Shown: positions 1-9,377 of the stretch, one piece after another
Position numbering within the stretch: the stretch's first letter is position 1
Layout: every line of letters starts with the position of its first letter
Assembly: GCA_025350105.1 (NCBI GenBank)
Contig: JANXYJ010000076.1
Coordinates: 1 to 64,000, forward strand
Source: Terriglobia bacterium
Lineage (GTDB): Bacteria; Acidobacteriota; Terriglobia; Bryobacterales; Bryobacteraceae
Length of the DNA: 64,000 nucleotides
Reading direction: 5' to 3'
Position numbers and translations under genes: made by a program
Notes under the pieces: model-generated
The model's input: only the letters and a program-made list of their open reading frames with translations
Told to the model about the DNA's origin: nothing
The model's database searches: none

Positions 1-194
1 CGCCCGGCTTCATCGAAACCGACATGACCGCCGTACTCTCCGAAGAGCTGAAGACTGCCATGCTGGGGCAGATTCCGTTAAAGCGTCTGGGCAAACCGGA
101 AGACATCGCCGCTGCAGTGCGTTTCCTGGCCAGCGAAGAAGCGGGCTACATCACCGGAGCCGTTCTGAACGTGAACGGCGGGATGTATATGTAG
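1..194 (+). CDS. Short-chain dehydrogenase/reductase (FabG-like), 3' fragment
   Basis: Reading from base 3, this gives the last 63 residues of a classical SDR. The tail has PGFIETDM, the block after the catalytic YxxxK in FabG-type 3-oxoacyl-ACP reductases. It continues with [14 protein letters not shown] and the family-typical end [14 protein letters not shown]. The nucleotide-binding half and the catalytic Ser-Tyr-Lys lie outside the window, so the substrate cannot be stated; FabG is likeliest, but other SDRs share this tail. The stop codon (192-194) abuts the stop of the converging dioxygenase gene with no base between them. Confidence 0.85.
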   Translation, partial: PGFIETDMTAVLSEELKTAMLGQIPLKRLGKPEDIAAAVRFLASEEAGYITGAVLNVNGGMYM

Positions 195-737
195 TTATTC
201 CACAAAAAACGGCGTTTCGTTCTCACCCCGCAAAATAACGTCGAATCGATAGACCCCATCGCCCTCCGGTTTCGCAAGCAACCGCGATCTTAACTCCGCA
301 GGTACGCACTCGAAAACCACGTCCGCACGCGCATCGAAGAAAATGTTTGTGACCAAAGGCCGCGTCAGCCCGATCCCCAGAATCGCAACATTGATGTGCG
401 GCGCGCGGTCTTCGTACGCGCCGGGAATGATCGTCGTGAAGCGATACACGCCGTCTGCATCCGTCCGCGCCCGTCCCCAACACCAAAAGCCTGGATCGCA
501 ATCTTGTTGACGGGGGTCTAGCGGGTGGCGAAAAATTCCGCTGGCATCGGCCTGCCAAATTTCGACGACCATGTTTCGCGCAGGCTTCCCGCCTAATTCA
601 AGCACGTGGCCCGTGAGGATAATGTGCTGGCCTTTTGCAGCTAAGCCATTGCGCTGCGACAAATCTTCGCTGCCATCCGAAAAGTCCACAGGAAAAAATG
701 GCCCGGTCGTGCAACCAGGGGAAACGATCTGTTTCAC
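195..737 (-). CDS. pcaG: Protocatechuate 3,4-dioxygenase alpha-like subunit
   Basis: 180 residues of the intradiol ring-cleavage dioxygenase family. In characterised enzymes the alpha subunit pairs with an iron-bearing beta subunit to open catechol-type rings between the hydroxyls. Visible blocks are the N-terminal TTGPFFP, the beta-sandwich segment MVVEIWQADASG, and PGAYEDRAPHINVAILG. In this last block the HxH iron motif of the beta subunit is replaced by HIN, as expected for the non-catalytic alpha partner. The start is GTG; its bases overlap the TGA of the upstream beta gene (GTGA), so the two are probably translationally coupled. The aromatic substrate is inferred from the family, because no other beta-ketoadipate genes are in the window. 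Confidence 0.82.
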   Translation of the reverse strand: MKQIVSPGCTTGPFFPVDFSDGSEDLSQRNGLAAKGQHIILTGHVLELGGKPARNMVVEIWQADASGIFRHPLDPRQQDCDPGFWCWGRARTDADGVYRFTTIIPGAYEDRAPHINVAILGIGLTRPLVTNIFFDARADVVFECVPAELRSRLLAKPEGDGVYRFDVILRGENETPFFVE

Positions 738-1456
738 GGCAACTCCGGCGTCTGGCGATGCCCGCGCAAAACGAAATCGCGTTGGTAACCGATGTAGCTC
801 AGGTCTCCCATCACGGTATCGGTGGGTTTGAAGATCAAACGGTCGCGCACATCTCTGCTAGGCACGCCATTCAGCAGCAGGTCTTTCTCATTCAAAACTT
901 CGCCGGGGAAAAAGATCTGCGTGATGAAGCGGTTCATCCAACTGGTGCCCAAAATCGAAAAATGAATATGCGGAGGCCGCCACCACCAACCCGAATACAG
1001 CACCGGATACGCGCCGGGCTTCACCGTGAACACTTCATAGCGCCCGTCTTCGTCCGTCACCAAACGCCCTTGGCCGGTGAAATTAGGATCCAGCGGCGCG
1101 CGATGATCATCCAACTCATGAATATATTTCCCCGATGCGTTGGCCTGCCAGATTTCCATCACTACGCTTGATACGGGCGCCCCGTCTTCGTCGGTCACAC
1201 GCCCGGTGACGTGAATCAGTTGCCCCAGCGCACGTGGCGAATCCGGCGCCAACCGGCACAAGTCCAGTTTGCCAACGTTCCACTTGGAAACCAGCTCCGT
1301 TGGCCCGGTGCGTTCGCTTAGCGTAAGCGGGCGCTCGATCAACGGCGCTGACGGAACACGCGTAGCGCTCGGCGTATACTTGTCGATCTGCCGTAGTGTT
1401 TGGGTCGCATCGTCATACGGCGCGTAGTCGATCTTCATAGTGGAATCATCCATCAT
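734..1456 (-). CDS. pcaH: Protocatechuate 3,4-dioxygenase beta-like subunit
   Basis: 240 residues when started at the ATG at 1456, which overlaps the stop of the upstream glycosyltransferase gene (ATGA). This is preferred over a longer reading running 144 bases into that gene. It is an intradiol dioxygenase with the iron-ligand region PGAYPVLYSG followed by WRPPHIHFSILG, where the Tyr and the two His of HIH match the Fe(III) ligands of the family. The upstream segment VVMEIWQANASGKY is also typical. With the alpha gene directly downstream it should form an alpha/beta heterodimer cleaving a protocatechuate-like catechol to a muconate. The cotranscription with mtnP and a glycosyltransferase is unusual. 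Confidence 0.85.
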   Translation of the reverse strand: MMDDSTMKIDYAPYDDATQTLRQIDKYTPSATRVPSAPLIERPLTLSERTGPTELVSKWNVGKLDLCRLAPDSPRALGQLIHVTGRVTDEDGAPVSSVVMEIWQANASGKYIHELDDHRAPLDPNFTGQGRLVTDEDGRYEVFTVKPGAYPVLYSGWWWRPPHIHFSILGTSWMNRFITQIFFPGEVLNEKDLLLNGVPSRDVRDRLIFKPTDTVMGDLSYIGYQRDFVLRGHRQTPELP

Positions 1457-2586
1457 AATCCCCTCGTGCTCACCGCGTTTTGTATTTGAACCATCAGGTC
1501 CGGCGCATCTCCATCGATCACTGTGCCCAGCGGCCGCCACCGCGCCGCCATCTTCGCATTGACAAAGCCGCGCGCAATGCTGATCACCGGCACTCCACAC
1601 GCCGACGCCACATGGCCGCCCGCCGAGTCGTAACCAACATAAAGCTTAGACTGGGTGATCAGCGACGCAAAGGAGGCGAATGAGCCAGCATGTGTTCGCA
1701 TGCCGCCGGCCAAGGCCCGCTGAACGCGCCCACGTTCCACGTCGTCGCCGCCCTCGTCTACCAAAACGGTCTCACCAGTTTTGGCCAGCATATCCAGCAG
1801 TGCCCGCTCAAAAGTCTCATCCAGACCCTTCGCCGCATTGCCGCCCACGCCCAGGCTGACGGTGATGTCCACCGGTTGTTCCCGCGAAACCCGAGGTGCG
1901 ATGTACGGCTTGGCGTCTGCTACTCCCATTACTTCGTGGGACCAACGTGCCGCTAATTCCGGAAGTCGCGCGTTTGCATCACCACCGAAAGTTCGCGATG
2001 GAAAAAACAAATCGTTCGCCGGTGGGCACAAGGAAATCATTCCTAATTGCGAGAAGCGAGAGTCGGGGTCAATCAGCAGCCCATCTTCAAGCCACAATTC
2101 GGCAGACGACCGCAGCCGCTCCGCCAGACTCCCGCCCCGCGCGTACGGCGCAGGGAAGTGCTGCACCCGCGAATCTGTTTCAAACAATTCGTAGGATTTG
2201 CGTGGACCCACAAAACAGATGTCGGCCTTCGGATAACGCTTCTTTGCCGCGTCCAGCAAGACGCTGGTGACGGCGACGTCCGCCCCCAAGGTCACTCGTG
2301 ACAGAACGTAAACCCGCTTGGCTTCGGTTGGCGCTACAGCCTTAAATGGACTTCGCAGCCGTGGCATTAGCTCCGGAGTCACGCGCGCGATCGCTTCCGC
2401 CATCAGCCCCTCATAGACTCCGCACAACTCCGCATCGAACGCATCGCTTAAACGCTCGACGACCACAGACAGAAAGGTGCGTCCGTCATCTTCGGCCAGT
2501 GCCCGGTCCAGCAATGCACTGGACCAGTTCCCGAATTTCAGGCATCGGTCCAGCAGTTCCGTGCTTGCGCTAGACGTATTTTCCAA
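1453..2586 (-). CDS. Glycosyltransferase family 9-like protein
   Basis: 377 residues resembling GT9 (heptosyltransferase-type, GT-B fold). The first Rossmann half has [21 protein letters not shown] and [13 protein letters not shown]. The C-terminal half has the nucleotide-sugar-binding segment [22 protein letters not shown], which matches the 'xDSGxxHxA' region of GT9. The donor and acceptor sugars cannot be told. The first start in frame is TTG at 2586, 17 bases inside mtnP, and is weak; a GTG about 40 residues in is possible, but the stop is secure. The gene lies between mtnP and pcaH, overlapping both, so it is part of one transcript. No other LPS-core genes are nearby. Confidence 0.6.
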   Translation of the reverse strand: MENTSSASTELLDRCLKFGNWSSALLDRALAEDDGRTFLSVVVERLSDAFDAELCGVYEGLMAEAIARVTPELMPRLRSPFKAVAPTEAKRVYVLSRVTLGADVAVTSVLLDAAKKRYPKADICFVGPRKSYELFETDSRVQHFPAPYARGGSLAERLRSSAELWLEDGLLIDPDSRFSQLGMISLCPPANDLFFPSRTFGGDANARLPELAARWSHEVMGVADAKPYIAPRVSREQPVDITVSLGVGGNAAKGLDETFERALLDMLAKTGETVLVDEGGDDVERGRVQRALAGGMRTHAGSFASFASLITQSKLYVGYDSAGGHVASACGVPVISIARGFVNAKMAARWRPLGTVIDGDAPDLMVQIQNAVSTRGL

Positions 2587-3427
2587 GCAGCAGTTCCAGC
2601 TTCTTCTTGGTGATTTCCGGAATGGTTTTACGATCGGTAAGTATCGCGTGCGCCAGCGCGGATGAACACTTGCAGTCGCGGGTTTCAGGCATCGTGCGCA
2701 CCGCTTCGGTCACCAGCTTCGCGGCGTTGGCCGCGTTCTGCGTCAGGTTCGCAATGATGTCGTTCACCGTCACCGCGTCGTGATCCGGATGCCAGCAATC
2801 GTAGTCCGTCACCATGGCGATCGTCGTGTAGCAGAGCTCGGCTTCCCGCGCCAGTTTGGCTTCCTGTAAATTGGTCATCCCAATCACATCCATGCCCCAA
2901 CTCCGGTACAGATTCGATTCGGCGAGCGTAGAAAACGCCGGCCCTTCCATGCATAAATAGGTTCCGCCGAGCTTCGCGATTACGCCCACCGTTCGTCCCG
3001 CGCGATGCGCCAGATGTGCCAATTGCGAACAAATAGGATGCGCGAAACTGATGTGCGCCACCACGCCATCGCCGAAAAAAGTCGACACCCGTCCGCGTGT
3101 GCGATCAACAAACTGATCCGGAAGAACGAAGTCCAGCGGCTGATGCTCTTCTTTCAGCGATCCCACGGCGCTCAGCGAAAGAATGCGTTCCACGCCCAAA
3201 CGTTTCATGCCGTAAATGTTGGCACGAAAATTCAGCTCGCTGGGCGAAATGCGATGCCCCCGTCCGTGCCGCGCCAGAAACGCAACCTCTTTCCCAGCCA
3301 GACGTCCTACCACATACGCATCCGAAGGCGCCCCCCACGGCGTCTCCACCGTGCGTTCTTCCTGCGCTTCAAATCCGGGCATCGAATACAATCCGCTGCC
3401 GCCAATAATGCCAATTTTCGGGGTCAT
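2570..3427 (-). CDS. mtnP: S-methyl-5'-thioadenosine phosphorylase
   Basis: 285 residues, full length for the family. It phosphorolyses methylthioadenosine to adenine and 5-methylthioribose-1-phosphate in methionine salvage (cytoplasm). Diagnostic blocks are [10 protein letters not shown] at the N-terminus, [21 protein letters not shown] (phosphate and ribose binding), [15 protein letters not shown] and the purine-binding region [20 protein letters not shown] followed by TDYDCWH. The Asp after TDYD fits adenosine-type rather than guanosine-type specificity. The start is ATG. The gene overlaps the glycosyltransferase by 17 bases and follows the MeaB fusion after 61 bases. No other methionine-salvage gene is in view. 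Confidence 0.93.
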   Translation of the reverse strand: MTPKIGIIGGSGLYSMPGFEAQEERTVETPWGAPSDAYVVGRLAGKEVAFLARHGRGHRISPSELNFRANIYGMKRLGVERILSLSAVGSLKEEHQPLDFVLPDQFVDRTRGRVSTFFGDGVVAHISFAHPICSQLAHLAHRAGRTVGVIAKLGGTYLCMEGPAFSTLAESNLYRSWGMDVIGMTNLQEAKLAREAELCYTTIAMVTDYDCWHPDHDAVTVNDIIANLTQNAANAAKLVTEAVRTMPETRDCKCSSALAHAILTDRKTIPEITKKKLELLLGKYV

Positions 3428-3488
3428 AAGACGAATGAAGGAACTTCTGAGTTTAGCAAATCGCGGCGCGAAAGCGGCACTTGAAAAG

Positions 3489-4625
3489 TTAGTTCTGAAT
3501 CAGTTCGAGCAGCACGCCGCCGGTGGATGCAGGATGCACAAATACATATAGATGTCCGCCCGCGCCCACGCGCGGGTCGTTCAAAACACGCGCACCACCT
3601 GCCTTCAGTGTTTCCACCGCCGCGTGCAGATCCGCCACCCGCAACGCCACGTGGTGAATGCCACCGCCCCGCTGCGAGATGAACTTTGCAATGGTTGAAT
3701 CCGCGCTGGCCGCTTCTAATAACTCAATGCGCGATTCGCCCACCGGCAACATTGCCACGTTTACGTTTTCCTGCTCTACGCTTTCGCGCCGCGAAACCTG
3801 CAATCCCAACTGCGCCTGATAGAACTTCAGCGCTTCGTCAATGGATTCGACGGCGATTCCCAGATGGTCGATGGTCGTCTCAGCCGCTGCCGGAATCGAA
3901 ACGTGCACCGGACACGCCCGCGCGGCGGCCAGCAGCTGCCCAATCCCATCTCCCGCGCTTGCAATTGTCAACACAATCGGACGTTCGTCCACCGCCGCGT
4001 GCAATTCCTGCTGCAGTTTTTCGGCGCCGGGCAGGTCCGCTTTGTTGATGGCGAACACATCCGCCACCTCCATCACGCCAGCCTTCATCGCCTGCACATC
4101 ATCGCCGGAGCCAGGCGCCAGCACCAGCACAGTCACTTGCGCCAGCCGGGCAATTTCCACCTCGGCTTGGCCAACGCCGGTGGTTTCGATGATCACAACA
4201 TCGCGCCCCGCCGCGTCGAACAGTGTGATCAAGCCCGCGGTTGCACGGCCCACTCCGCCCGCCACTCCGCGGGTTGCCATGGAGCGAATGAATACGCCAG
4301 TGTCGGCATGATGCTGCTGCATGCGCACGCGATCACCCAACACGGCGCCGCCGGTCACGGGGCTCGACGGATCCACCGCAATCACGGCTACCGTCTTCCC
4401 CTCATCACGCATTTGTTGAATGACCTTGTCGCACAGCGTGCTTTTACCAACGCCCGGGGGCCCCGTGATGCCCAGAATCCATGCATGGCCGGTATGCGCC
4501 GACAACGCCCGCAACAATTCCGCGTGGCCGCTTAAATGATTTTCCAGGATGGTTGCGGCACGCGCTAATGCACGCGCATCACCGGTCAGAACGCGCTCAG
4601 CAAGCTCAGTCATGCGGACGGGCAT
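3489..4625 (-). CDS. MeaB-type GTPase fused to methylmalonyl-CoA epimerase
   Basis: 378 residues carrying two enzymes in one chain. Residues about 1-240 are a MeaB/ArgK G3E-family GTPase: P-loop GPPGVGKST, the [22 protein letters not shown] block, the Walker-B-like ETTGVGQAE, and base recognition NKAD. MeaB chaperones B12-dependent methylmalonyl-CoA mutase. Residues about 248-378 are a VOC domain like methylmalonyl-CoA epimerase, with [18 protein letters not shown], the metal His of [11 protein letters not shown], and a terminal GVLLELIQ carrying the metal Glu. Stand-alone MeaB proteins usually have a C-terminal dimerisation arm, which the epimerase appears to replace. A second in-frame ATG at 4613 (MTELAERV) is an equally good start; either overlaps the acyl-CoA dehydrogenase stop. 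Mutase genes are not in the window. Confidence 0.9.
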   Translation of the reverse strand: MPVRMTELAERVLTGDARALARAATILENHLSGHAELLRALSAHTGHAWILGITGPPGVGKSTLCDKVIQQMRDEGKTVAVIAVDPSSPVTGGAVLGDRVRMQQHHADTGVFIRSMATRGVAGGVGRATAGLITLFDAAGRDVVIIETTGVGQAEVEIARLAQVTVLVLAPGSGDDVQAMKAGVMEVADVFAINKADLPGAEKLQQELHAAVDERPIVLTIASAGDGIGQLLAAARACPVHVSIPAAAETTIDHLGIAVESIDEALKFYQAQLGLQVSRRESVEQENVNVAMLPVGESRIELLEAASADSTIAKFISQRGGGIHHVALRVADLHAAVETLKAGGARVLNDPRVGAGGHLYVFVHPASTGGVLLELIQN

Positions 4626-5793
4626 TCTTCGCAGGATCGTTCTTCGGCTGATCGTTCTTTAAAATCTGCCGGGCAATCACCAGGCGTTGAATTTCGCTGG
4701 TTCCCTCGCCAATGGTGCACAGCTTCACGTCACGGTAAAACTTTTCCACCGGATAGTCTTTGATGAAGCCGTAACCGCCGTGAATCTGCAGCGCTTCGTT
4801 GGCCACCATCACCGCGGTCTCCGACGAATGCAGTTTCGCCATGGACGATTCCTTGTTGACGTTCTTGCCATTGTCTTTCATGGACGCCGCGCGTAAAGTG
4901 AGCAATCGCGCCGCGTCAATTTGGGTGGCCATATCCGCCAACTTGTGCTGAATCGCTTGAAATTCGGAGATGAACCGGCCAAATTGCTTGCGCTGTTGCG
5001 AATAGCCCAACGCAGCTTCGTAGGCCCCTTGTGCAATGCCCACCGCCAACGCCGCAATCGAAATACGCCCGCCATCCAGAATGCGCAACGCGTCCACAAA
5101 GCCTTCGCCTTGCTTGCCGCATAGCTGCGAAGCGGGCACGCGGCAATCGCTCAGAATCATCTCATTAGTGGGCGAACAGCGCATGCCCAATTTGTTTTCC
5201 TTCTTGCCGGGACGAAATCCCGGTGTGCCTTTTTCTACTAAGAAAGCCGAGATACCGTGCGATGACGCCGCGCGGTCCGTCACCGCCATCACCACGCAGA
5301 TATCCGCCACTTCGCCGTTGGTGGTAAAGGTTTTGCTTCCGTTCAAAACCCAATTGCCGTCCTCGAATACGGCCCGCGTGTGTGTTCCGCCGGCGTCAGA
5401 GCCCGATTCCGGCTCCGTCAACGCCCACGATCCAATCCATTCGCCACTGGCTAATTTTGGAATGTAGCGGTGCTTTTGCTCTTCGTTGCCAGCCAAATAA
5501 ATATGATTCGTGCACAGCGAAATGTGCGCTGCCGCGCTCAAGGCAATCGATGGATCCACTCGCGCCAGTTCTTCCATCGCAATCGAGTAGTCGACATAGC
5601 TGTAGCCCGTGCCGCCCAATTCTTCGGGAAACACCGCGCCCAGCATTCCCAGGTGCCCCAACTGGCGGAACACATCTTCGGGAAAATGTTGCGTCTCGTC
5701 CCACTCCATCACGTGGGGTTTGATTTCAGCTTCTGCGAACTCGCGGATGGCCTTGCGCAGCTGCTTTTGTTCTTCGCTGAATTCGAAGTTCAT
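4606..5793 (-). CDS. Acyl-CoA dehydrogenase
   Basis: 395 residues, standard length. It is a FAD-dependent flavoenzyme making the alpha-beta double bond of an acyl-CoA and passing electrons to ETF. N-terminal [17 protein letters not shown], the FAD-binding [22 protein letters not shown], and the C-terminal [20 protein letters not shown] then GEGTSEIQR are all family hallmarks; the Glu in GEGTSEIQ is at the catalytic-base region of short-chain members. Chain-length specificity cannot be assigned. Being immediately upstream of the MeaB-epimerase gene (overlapping it) suggests a short-chain or branched-chain acyl-CoA feeding propionyl-CoA, which is inference. The ATG start follows the oxidoreductase stop by 4 bases. 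Confidence 0.93.
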   Translation of the reverse strand: MNFEFSEEQKQLRKAIREFAEAEIKPHVMEWDETQHFPEDVFRQLGHLGMLGAVFPEELGGTGYSYVDYSIAMEELARVDPSIALSAAAHISLCTNHIYLAGNEEQKHRYIPKLASGEWIGSWALTEPESGSDAGGTHTRAVFEDGNWVLNGSKTFTTNGEVADICVVMAVTDRAASSHGISAFLVEKGTPGFRPGKKENKLGMRCSPTNEMILSDCRVPASQLCGKQGEGFVDALRILDGGRISIAALAVGIAQGAYEAALGYSQQRKQFGRFISEFQAIQHKLADMATQIDAARLLTLRAASMKDNGKNVNKESSMAKLHSSETAVMVANEALQIHGGYGFIKDYPVEKFYRDVKLCTIGEGTSEIQRLVIARQILKNDQPKNDPAKNARPHD

Positions 5794-5797
5794 TCGG

Positions 5798-7039
5798 TTA
5801 GGTGATAATTTCGCGGTTCTGATCCCAATGCACGGTTCGTTTTTGGCGATAGCTTTCCGCTGCCATGATGCAAGCGATGGTCACGCGATAGCCCAAATCA
5901 AAATTGGCGTTGGTCTCGCTGCCGAAACGAATCGCGTCCAGGAAATTCTGCATGTGGGCTTCCGGCGCTTGCGACGCCCGCCCCAGAATTTCGCTGCCCT
6001 CCGGTCGCGTCATTTTTTGCGGAAAATAGCGCACCTGATTGTCGCGCGAAATGCTCCCCGCGCGGCCTAATAGATGCTCGCCCACTCCCAGTTGACTGTT
6101 GCCGAACCCCGCCGACCAACTCACCAGCAAACCCTCGGGCTGCACCCCGGTTGTTCGAACCCCAGTAGTTTGAATGAACGCTACGTCCATGGTGTCGGGC
6201 GTCTCTCGCCCGTCCGGCCAAACGAAAACCCCACCGTTCATGCTGGCTGATGCCGGAATTTGCAAATTTAAAGCCCGATACCAGAACGCCAACTGCTGGC
6301 TCATGTTCTCGCTGATGGCGCCGCTGGAATATTCCCAAAAGTAGCGCCAATGCACAAACCGTTGCGCATCGAAAGCTGCTTCCGGCGATTGTGGTGAAAA
6401 ATGCTTCCACGCTACACTGTTCGCATTCAGATCTGGAGTCAGCATCGCTGGCCTTGACCACTGCGGCTTGTTCACCGGCGTGTTGCGGAAGTGCCGCATG
6501 GCCAACGCACTCAAGTGGCCCACTTCATCCGGTTGCGCCAAAAATCGGGTTACATCGGACGCATGCCCGGAACTGCACGCCTGATGTCCTACCTGCACTG
6601 CGTGGCGTGTTTGTTGATAGGCGGCACGCATGCGCTTGGCGTCTCCCACTGTCAACGCCAAAGTCTTCTCTATATAGACGTGCTTGCCCGCCGCCAGCGC
6701 ATCGCAAAACTGCTGCGCGTGAAGATGCGGAGGCGTCGCAATCACCATCGCGTCTATATCCTTATCGTCCAGCAACTGGCGATAGTCCGAAACCAGTTTC
6801 GCCGCAGGCACAACGCCGCCGGCTCGTTCTAAACGTTTAGTGTAGATATCCGCGAACCCCGCCACTTCCGTGTTCGCGCAGGCACGAATTTGATTGCACA
6901 ATTCCAATCCGCGGTCGCCCGCGCCAATGATGCCAATGCGTACGCAGCCGCTAGCGCTGGCAGAGGGCACGGAAACCAATGTCCCGGCCAGCCCAGTGGC
7001 AACTGTTCCCAGAAATTTGCGGCGTGAATCCATCGGCAT
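5798..7039 (-). CDS. Gfo/Idh/MocA-family oxidoreductase with Tat signal
   Basis: 413 residues. The N-terminus [19 protein letters not shown] is a twin-arginine signal (SRRKFLG), so the protein is probably exported folded with its NAD(P) cofactor. Next come the Rossmann motif [10 protein letters not shown] and the family's [14 protein letters not shown], where the EK is the usual catalytic-lysine motif. Members act on sugars, inositols or other polyols, and Tat-exported forms are common in Acidobacteriota and Planctomycetota. Substrate unknown. AGGA about 9 bases upstream supports ATG at 7039; ATG at 7033 is an alternative. It is 43 bases after the exporter operon, with a weak inverted repeat between. 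Confidence 0.85.
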   Translation of the reverse strand: MPMDSRRKFLGTVATGLAGTLVSVPSASASGCVRIGIIGAGDRGLELCNQIRACANTEVAGFADIYTKRLERAGGVVPAAKLVSDYRQLLDDKDIDAMVIATPPHLHAQQFCDALAAGKHVYIEKTLALTVGDAKRMRAAYQQTRHAVQVGHQACSSGHASDVTRFLAQPDEVGHLSALAMRHFRNTPVNKPQWSRPAMLTPDLNANSVAWKHFSPQSPEAAFDAQRFVHWRYFWEYSSGAISENMSQQLAFWYRALNLQIPASASMNGGVFVWPDGRETPDTMDVAFIQTTGVRTTGVQPEGLLVSWSAGFGNSQLGVGEHLLGRAGSISRDNQVRYFPQKMTRPEGSEILGRASQAPEAHMQNFLDAIRFGSETNANFDLGYRVTIACIMAAESYRQKRTVHWDQNREIIT

Positions 7040-7047
7040 AAATCGTC

Positions 7048-7062
7048 CTACACCGAGTGTAG
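7048..7062. repeat. Short inverted repeat between exporter operon and oxidoreductase
   Basis: CTACAC and GTGTAG form a perfect 6-bp stem with a 3-base loop, in the 43-base gap between the ybhR-like stop and the oxidoreductase start. There is no following T-run on the minus strand, so a Rho-independent terminator is doubtful. A weak pause or protein site is possible. Confidence 0.35.
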
Positions 7063-7082
7063 CAAGGAAGCTGTTTTCAAGC

Positions 7083-8240
7083 TTATTCCAGCTGCTTGTG
7101 AAAGCGTTGAATACTCAACCCCAAAATAATGACGCCGAAAACCGCCAGCGCCGTAATCTGCGGCCACAGCGTATTCAACCCCGCGCCTTGCAGGAAGATG
7201 CCGCGCACAATTTCCATGAAATAACGTACCGGATTCAGATACGTCAGCCACTGCACCATCTGCGGCATGTTGCGGATGGGGAAGGAAAACCCGCTCAACA
7301 TAAAGAAAGGCTGAAAAAATAACGTGGTCGCCATCATGGCCTGTTGTTGCGTTCGCGAAATCGTGGAGATGAACAATCCCGCGCCCAGCGTGGTCAACAA
7401 AAATACAAACGCAGCAAACAGCAGCAGCCCAAAGCTGCCCGCAAAGGGCACATGAAAGAACAATAACGACGCGCCTACCACCAGCATCAAGTCCCAATAA
7501 CCCACCAGCACAAATGGCAGCGTCTTGCCCAGAATCAGCTCCAGCGGACGAATGGGAGTCACCATCAACTGCTCCATCGTGCCGATTTCCTTTTCGCGCA
7601 CAATCGCCATCGCCGTCAGCGATAGCGTCACCAAAGTGATGATATTCACCACCACGCCCGGTATAAAGTAGTTGCGGCTTTTCAAATCCGGGTTGTACCA
7701 TACGCGGGTGGCCGGCTTCAGTTGCGGCAGCGGCATGCTCACCGGTCCGCCGGAAGCCATCGTTCCGCCTACTGCGCGATTTCTTTGCGGGCCCTGGGTG
7801 GCTTCCTGCCCGAAGCGCGCCACCGTTTGCGTGGCGAAACCGGAAACGATAGAAGCTGTATTGGAGTTGGTTCCATCCAGCAGAATCTGCACATCGGTGT
7901 GGCGGCCGCGCTGCACGTCGCGCGCGAATCCCGGCAGCACGCGGATCACGCCATCCACTTTGCTTTGGTCCAGCAGCGCCTGCATTTGATGCTCATCGGA
8001 AGGCAGCGCAACAATCTTGAAATGTCCGCTTCCTTCAAACGCCTTGTACAAGGCCCGGCTGGCCGGTGACTGATCCTGGTCCATCCACGCAATGTTGGCG
8101 CTATCCACGTCCAGGTTCACCGCATAGCCAAAAATCAAAAGCTGCAGCAGCGGAGGAATCACCAGCATCGACCGCATCCGCGGATCGCGCAACGCTTGAA
8201 TGAATTCCTTCCGTATGATCGCCCGCAATCGTTGGCGCAT
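7083..8240 (-). CDS. ybhR: ABC-2 type permease (YbhR-like)
   Basis: 385 residues. It is an inner-membrane permease of the ABC-2 family with one N-terminal membrane segment, a large periplasmic domain (to about residue 175) and five C-terminal membrane segments. Family blocks are RKEFIQALRDPRMRSMLVIPP, RVWYNPDLKSRNYFIPG and EKEIGTMEQLMVTPIRPLE. It is expected to form the channel with the adjacent YbhS-like permease, powered by the two ATPases upstream. The start (ATG 8240) comes 3 bases after the ybhS stop. It is the last gene of the operon. Gene names rest on shared order and motifs with E. coli ybhGFSR; substrates here are unknown. Confidence 0.85.
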   Translation of the reverse strand: MRQRLRAIIRKEFIQALRDPRMRSMLVIPPLLQLLIFGYAVNLDVDSANIAWMDQDQSPASRALYKAFEGSGHFKIVALPSDEHQMQALLDQSKVDGVIRVLPGFARDVQRGRHTDVQILLDGTNSNTASIVSGFATQTVARFGQEATQGPQRNRAVGGTMASGGPVSMPLPQLKPATRVWYNPDLKSRNYFIPGVVVNIITLVTLSLTAMAIVREKEIGTMEQLMVTPIRPLELILGKTLPFVLVGYWDLMLVVGASLLFFHVPFAGSFGLLLFAAFVFLLTTLGAGLFISTISRTQQQAMMATTLFFQPFFMLSGFSFPIRNMPQMVQWLTYLNPVRYFMEIVRGIFLQGAGLNTLWPQITALAVFGVIILGLSIQRFHKQLE

Positions 8241-8243
8241 TTT

Positions 8244-9377
8244 TCAAGCTACTTTCTGGCGCAACTTCCGCGCCGTGAAAAAAAACATCAACGCACCGTA
8301 GCCCAATAGCAATAGAAAGTCCGGCCATAAAATATTCAGGCCGATTCCTTTTAAAAAAATACCTTTGGAAATATTGATGAAATACCGCGCCGGCACGAAT
8401 AGCGAAATCACTTGAATCACTCGCGGCATACTGTTGATGGAATAGATGAAGCCGGATAATAGAAATCCCGGCAAAAACGACGTCAGTGTACCCATTTGAT
8501 AGGCGATTAACTGGCTGCGAAACGCCGACGAGATCAGGATTCCTGTGCACAACGCCCCCAACAGAAACACGCAGCTGGAAACCATCAATAATGTCAGGCT
8601 GCCTTTAAATGGAACATCAAATAGAAAAACACCCACCAGGAGACAGATAATCATGTCGGTAATGCCCACGAGAAAATAGGCCGAAAGTTTCCCCAACGCC
8701 AATTCAGCCGGACGCACCGGCGTCGAGAGCAGCTGCTCCATGGTCCCGTTTTCCCATTCCCGCGCAATGGTTAACGAACTCAGGTTGGCGGTGATAATCA
8801 TCATGATCACCGCGATCAGGCCGGGAACGATGAAATTGCGTGAGACCATATCCGGGTTGTACCAGACCCGTACCTGCGTGCCCACTCCTCCTTGGGGAAC
8901 GTTACCGGCCCGCATGGTTTGCGCTGCCAAACGGATGCGTGCGCCGTAACCTTGTACCACCGCTTCCGCATAGCCTTGTGCGATCGATGCAGTGTTAGAA
9001 TCGCTTCCGTCCAACAGTAATTGCACCTGCGCCGTTTGTCCCGACTGGATATTGCGCGCATAGTCGTTCGGGATCACCACCGCCACCAGGGCCCGCCGCG
9101 CGTCCATGGCCTTTTCAATAGGCTTGTAACTCTGCACGGTTTCAATCACATTGAAATAGCGCGAGCCCTGGAAGATACGCACCAGATTCTGGCTCTGCGG
9201 TGTGCGATCCAGATCGAACACCATGGTCGGAATCTTGTCTACGTCCAGGCTCAATGCATAGCCGAAAATCAGCAGCATTGTCAGCGGAATCGCAACCGCC
9301 GATGCCAGACTGCGTGGATCCCGCACCACGTGCAGAATCTCCTTGCGTGCCACCGCTTTCAGACGACGGAAATTCAT
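8244..9377 (-). CDS. ybhS: ABC-2 type permease (YbhS-like)
   Basis: 377 residues, a paralogue of the next gene with the same architecture: N-terminal ARKEILHVVRDPRSLASAVAIP, a periplasmic domain containing LLLDGSDSNTASIAQGYAEA, then VRVWYNPDMVSRNFIVPG and EWENGTMEQLLSTPVRPAELALGK before the C-terminal membrane bundle. It should be the partner half of the export channel. ATG 9377 overlaps the TGA of the ATPase gene (ATGA), suggesting translational coupling and fixed stoichiometry. Confidence 0.87.
   Translation of the reverse strand: MNFRRLKAVARKEILHVVRDPRSLASAVAIPLTMLLIFGYALSLDVDKIPTMVFDLDRTPQSQNLVRIFQGSRYFNVIETVQSYKPIEKAMDARRALVAVVIPNDYARNIQSGQTAQVQLLLDGSDSNTASIAQGYAEAVVQGYGARIRLAAQTMRAGNVPQGGVGTQVRVWYNPDMVSRNFIVPGLIAVIMMIITANLSSLTIAREWENGTMEQLLSTPVRPAELALGKLSAYFLVGITDMIICLLVGVFLFDVPFKGSLTLLMVSSCVFLLGALCTGILISSAFRSQLIAYQMGTLTSFLPGFLLSGFIYSINSMPRVIQVISLFVPARYFINISKGIFLKGIGLNILWPDFLLLLGYGALMFFFTARKLRQKVA

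Noticed and set aside
223-1171. Several open frames antisense to or out of frame with the dioxygenase genes
   Set aside because: They show no family motif, are rich in Arg/Pro/Ala as expected of shadow frames in G+C-rich DNA, and fully overlap well-supported genes.
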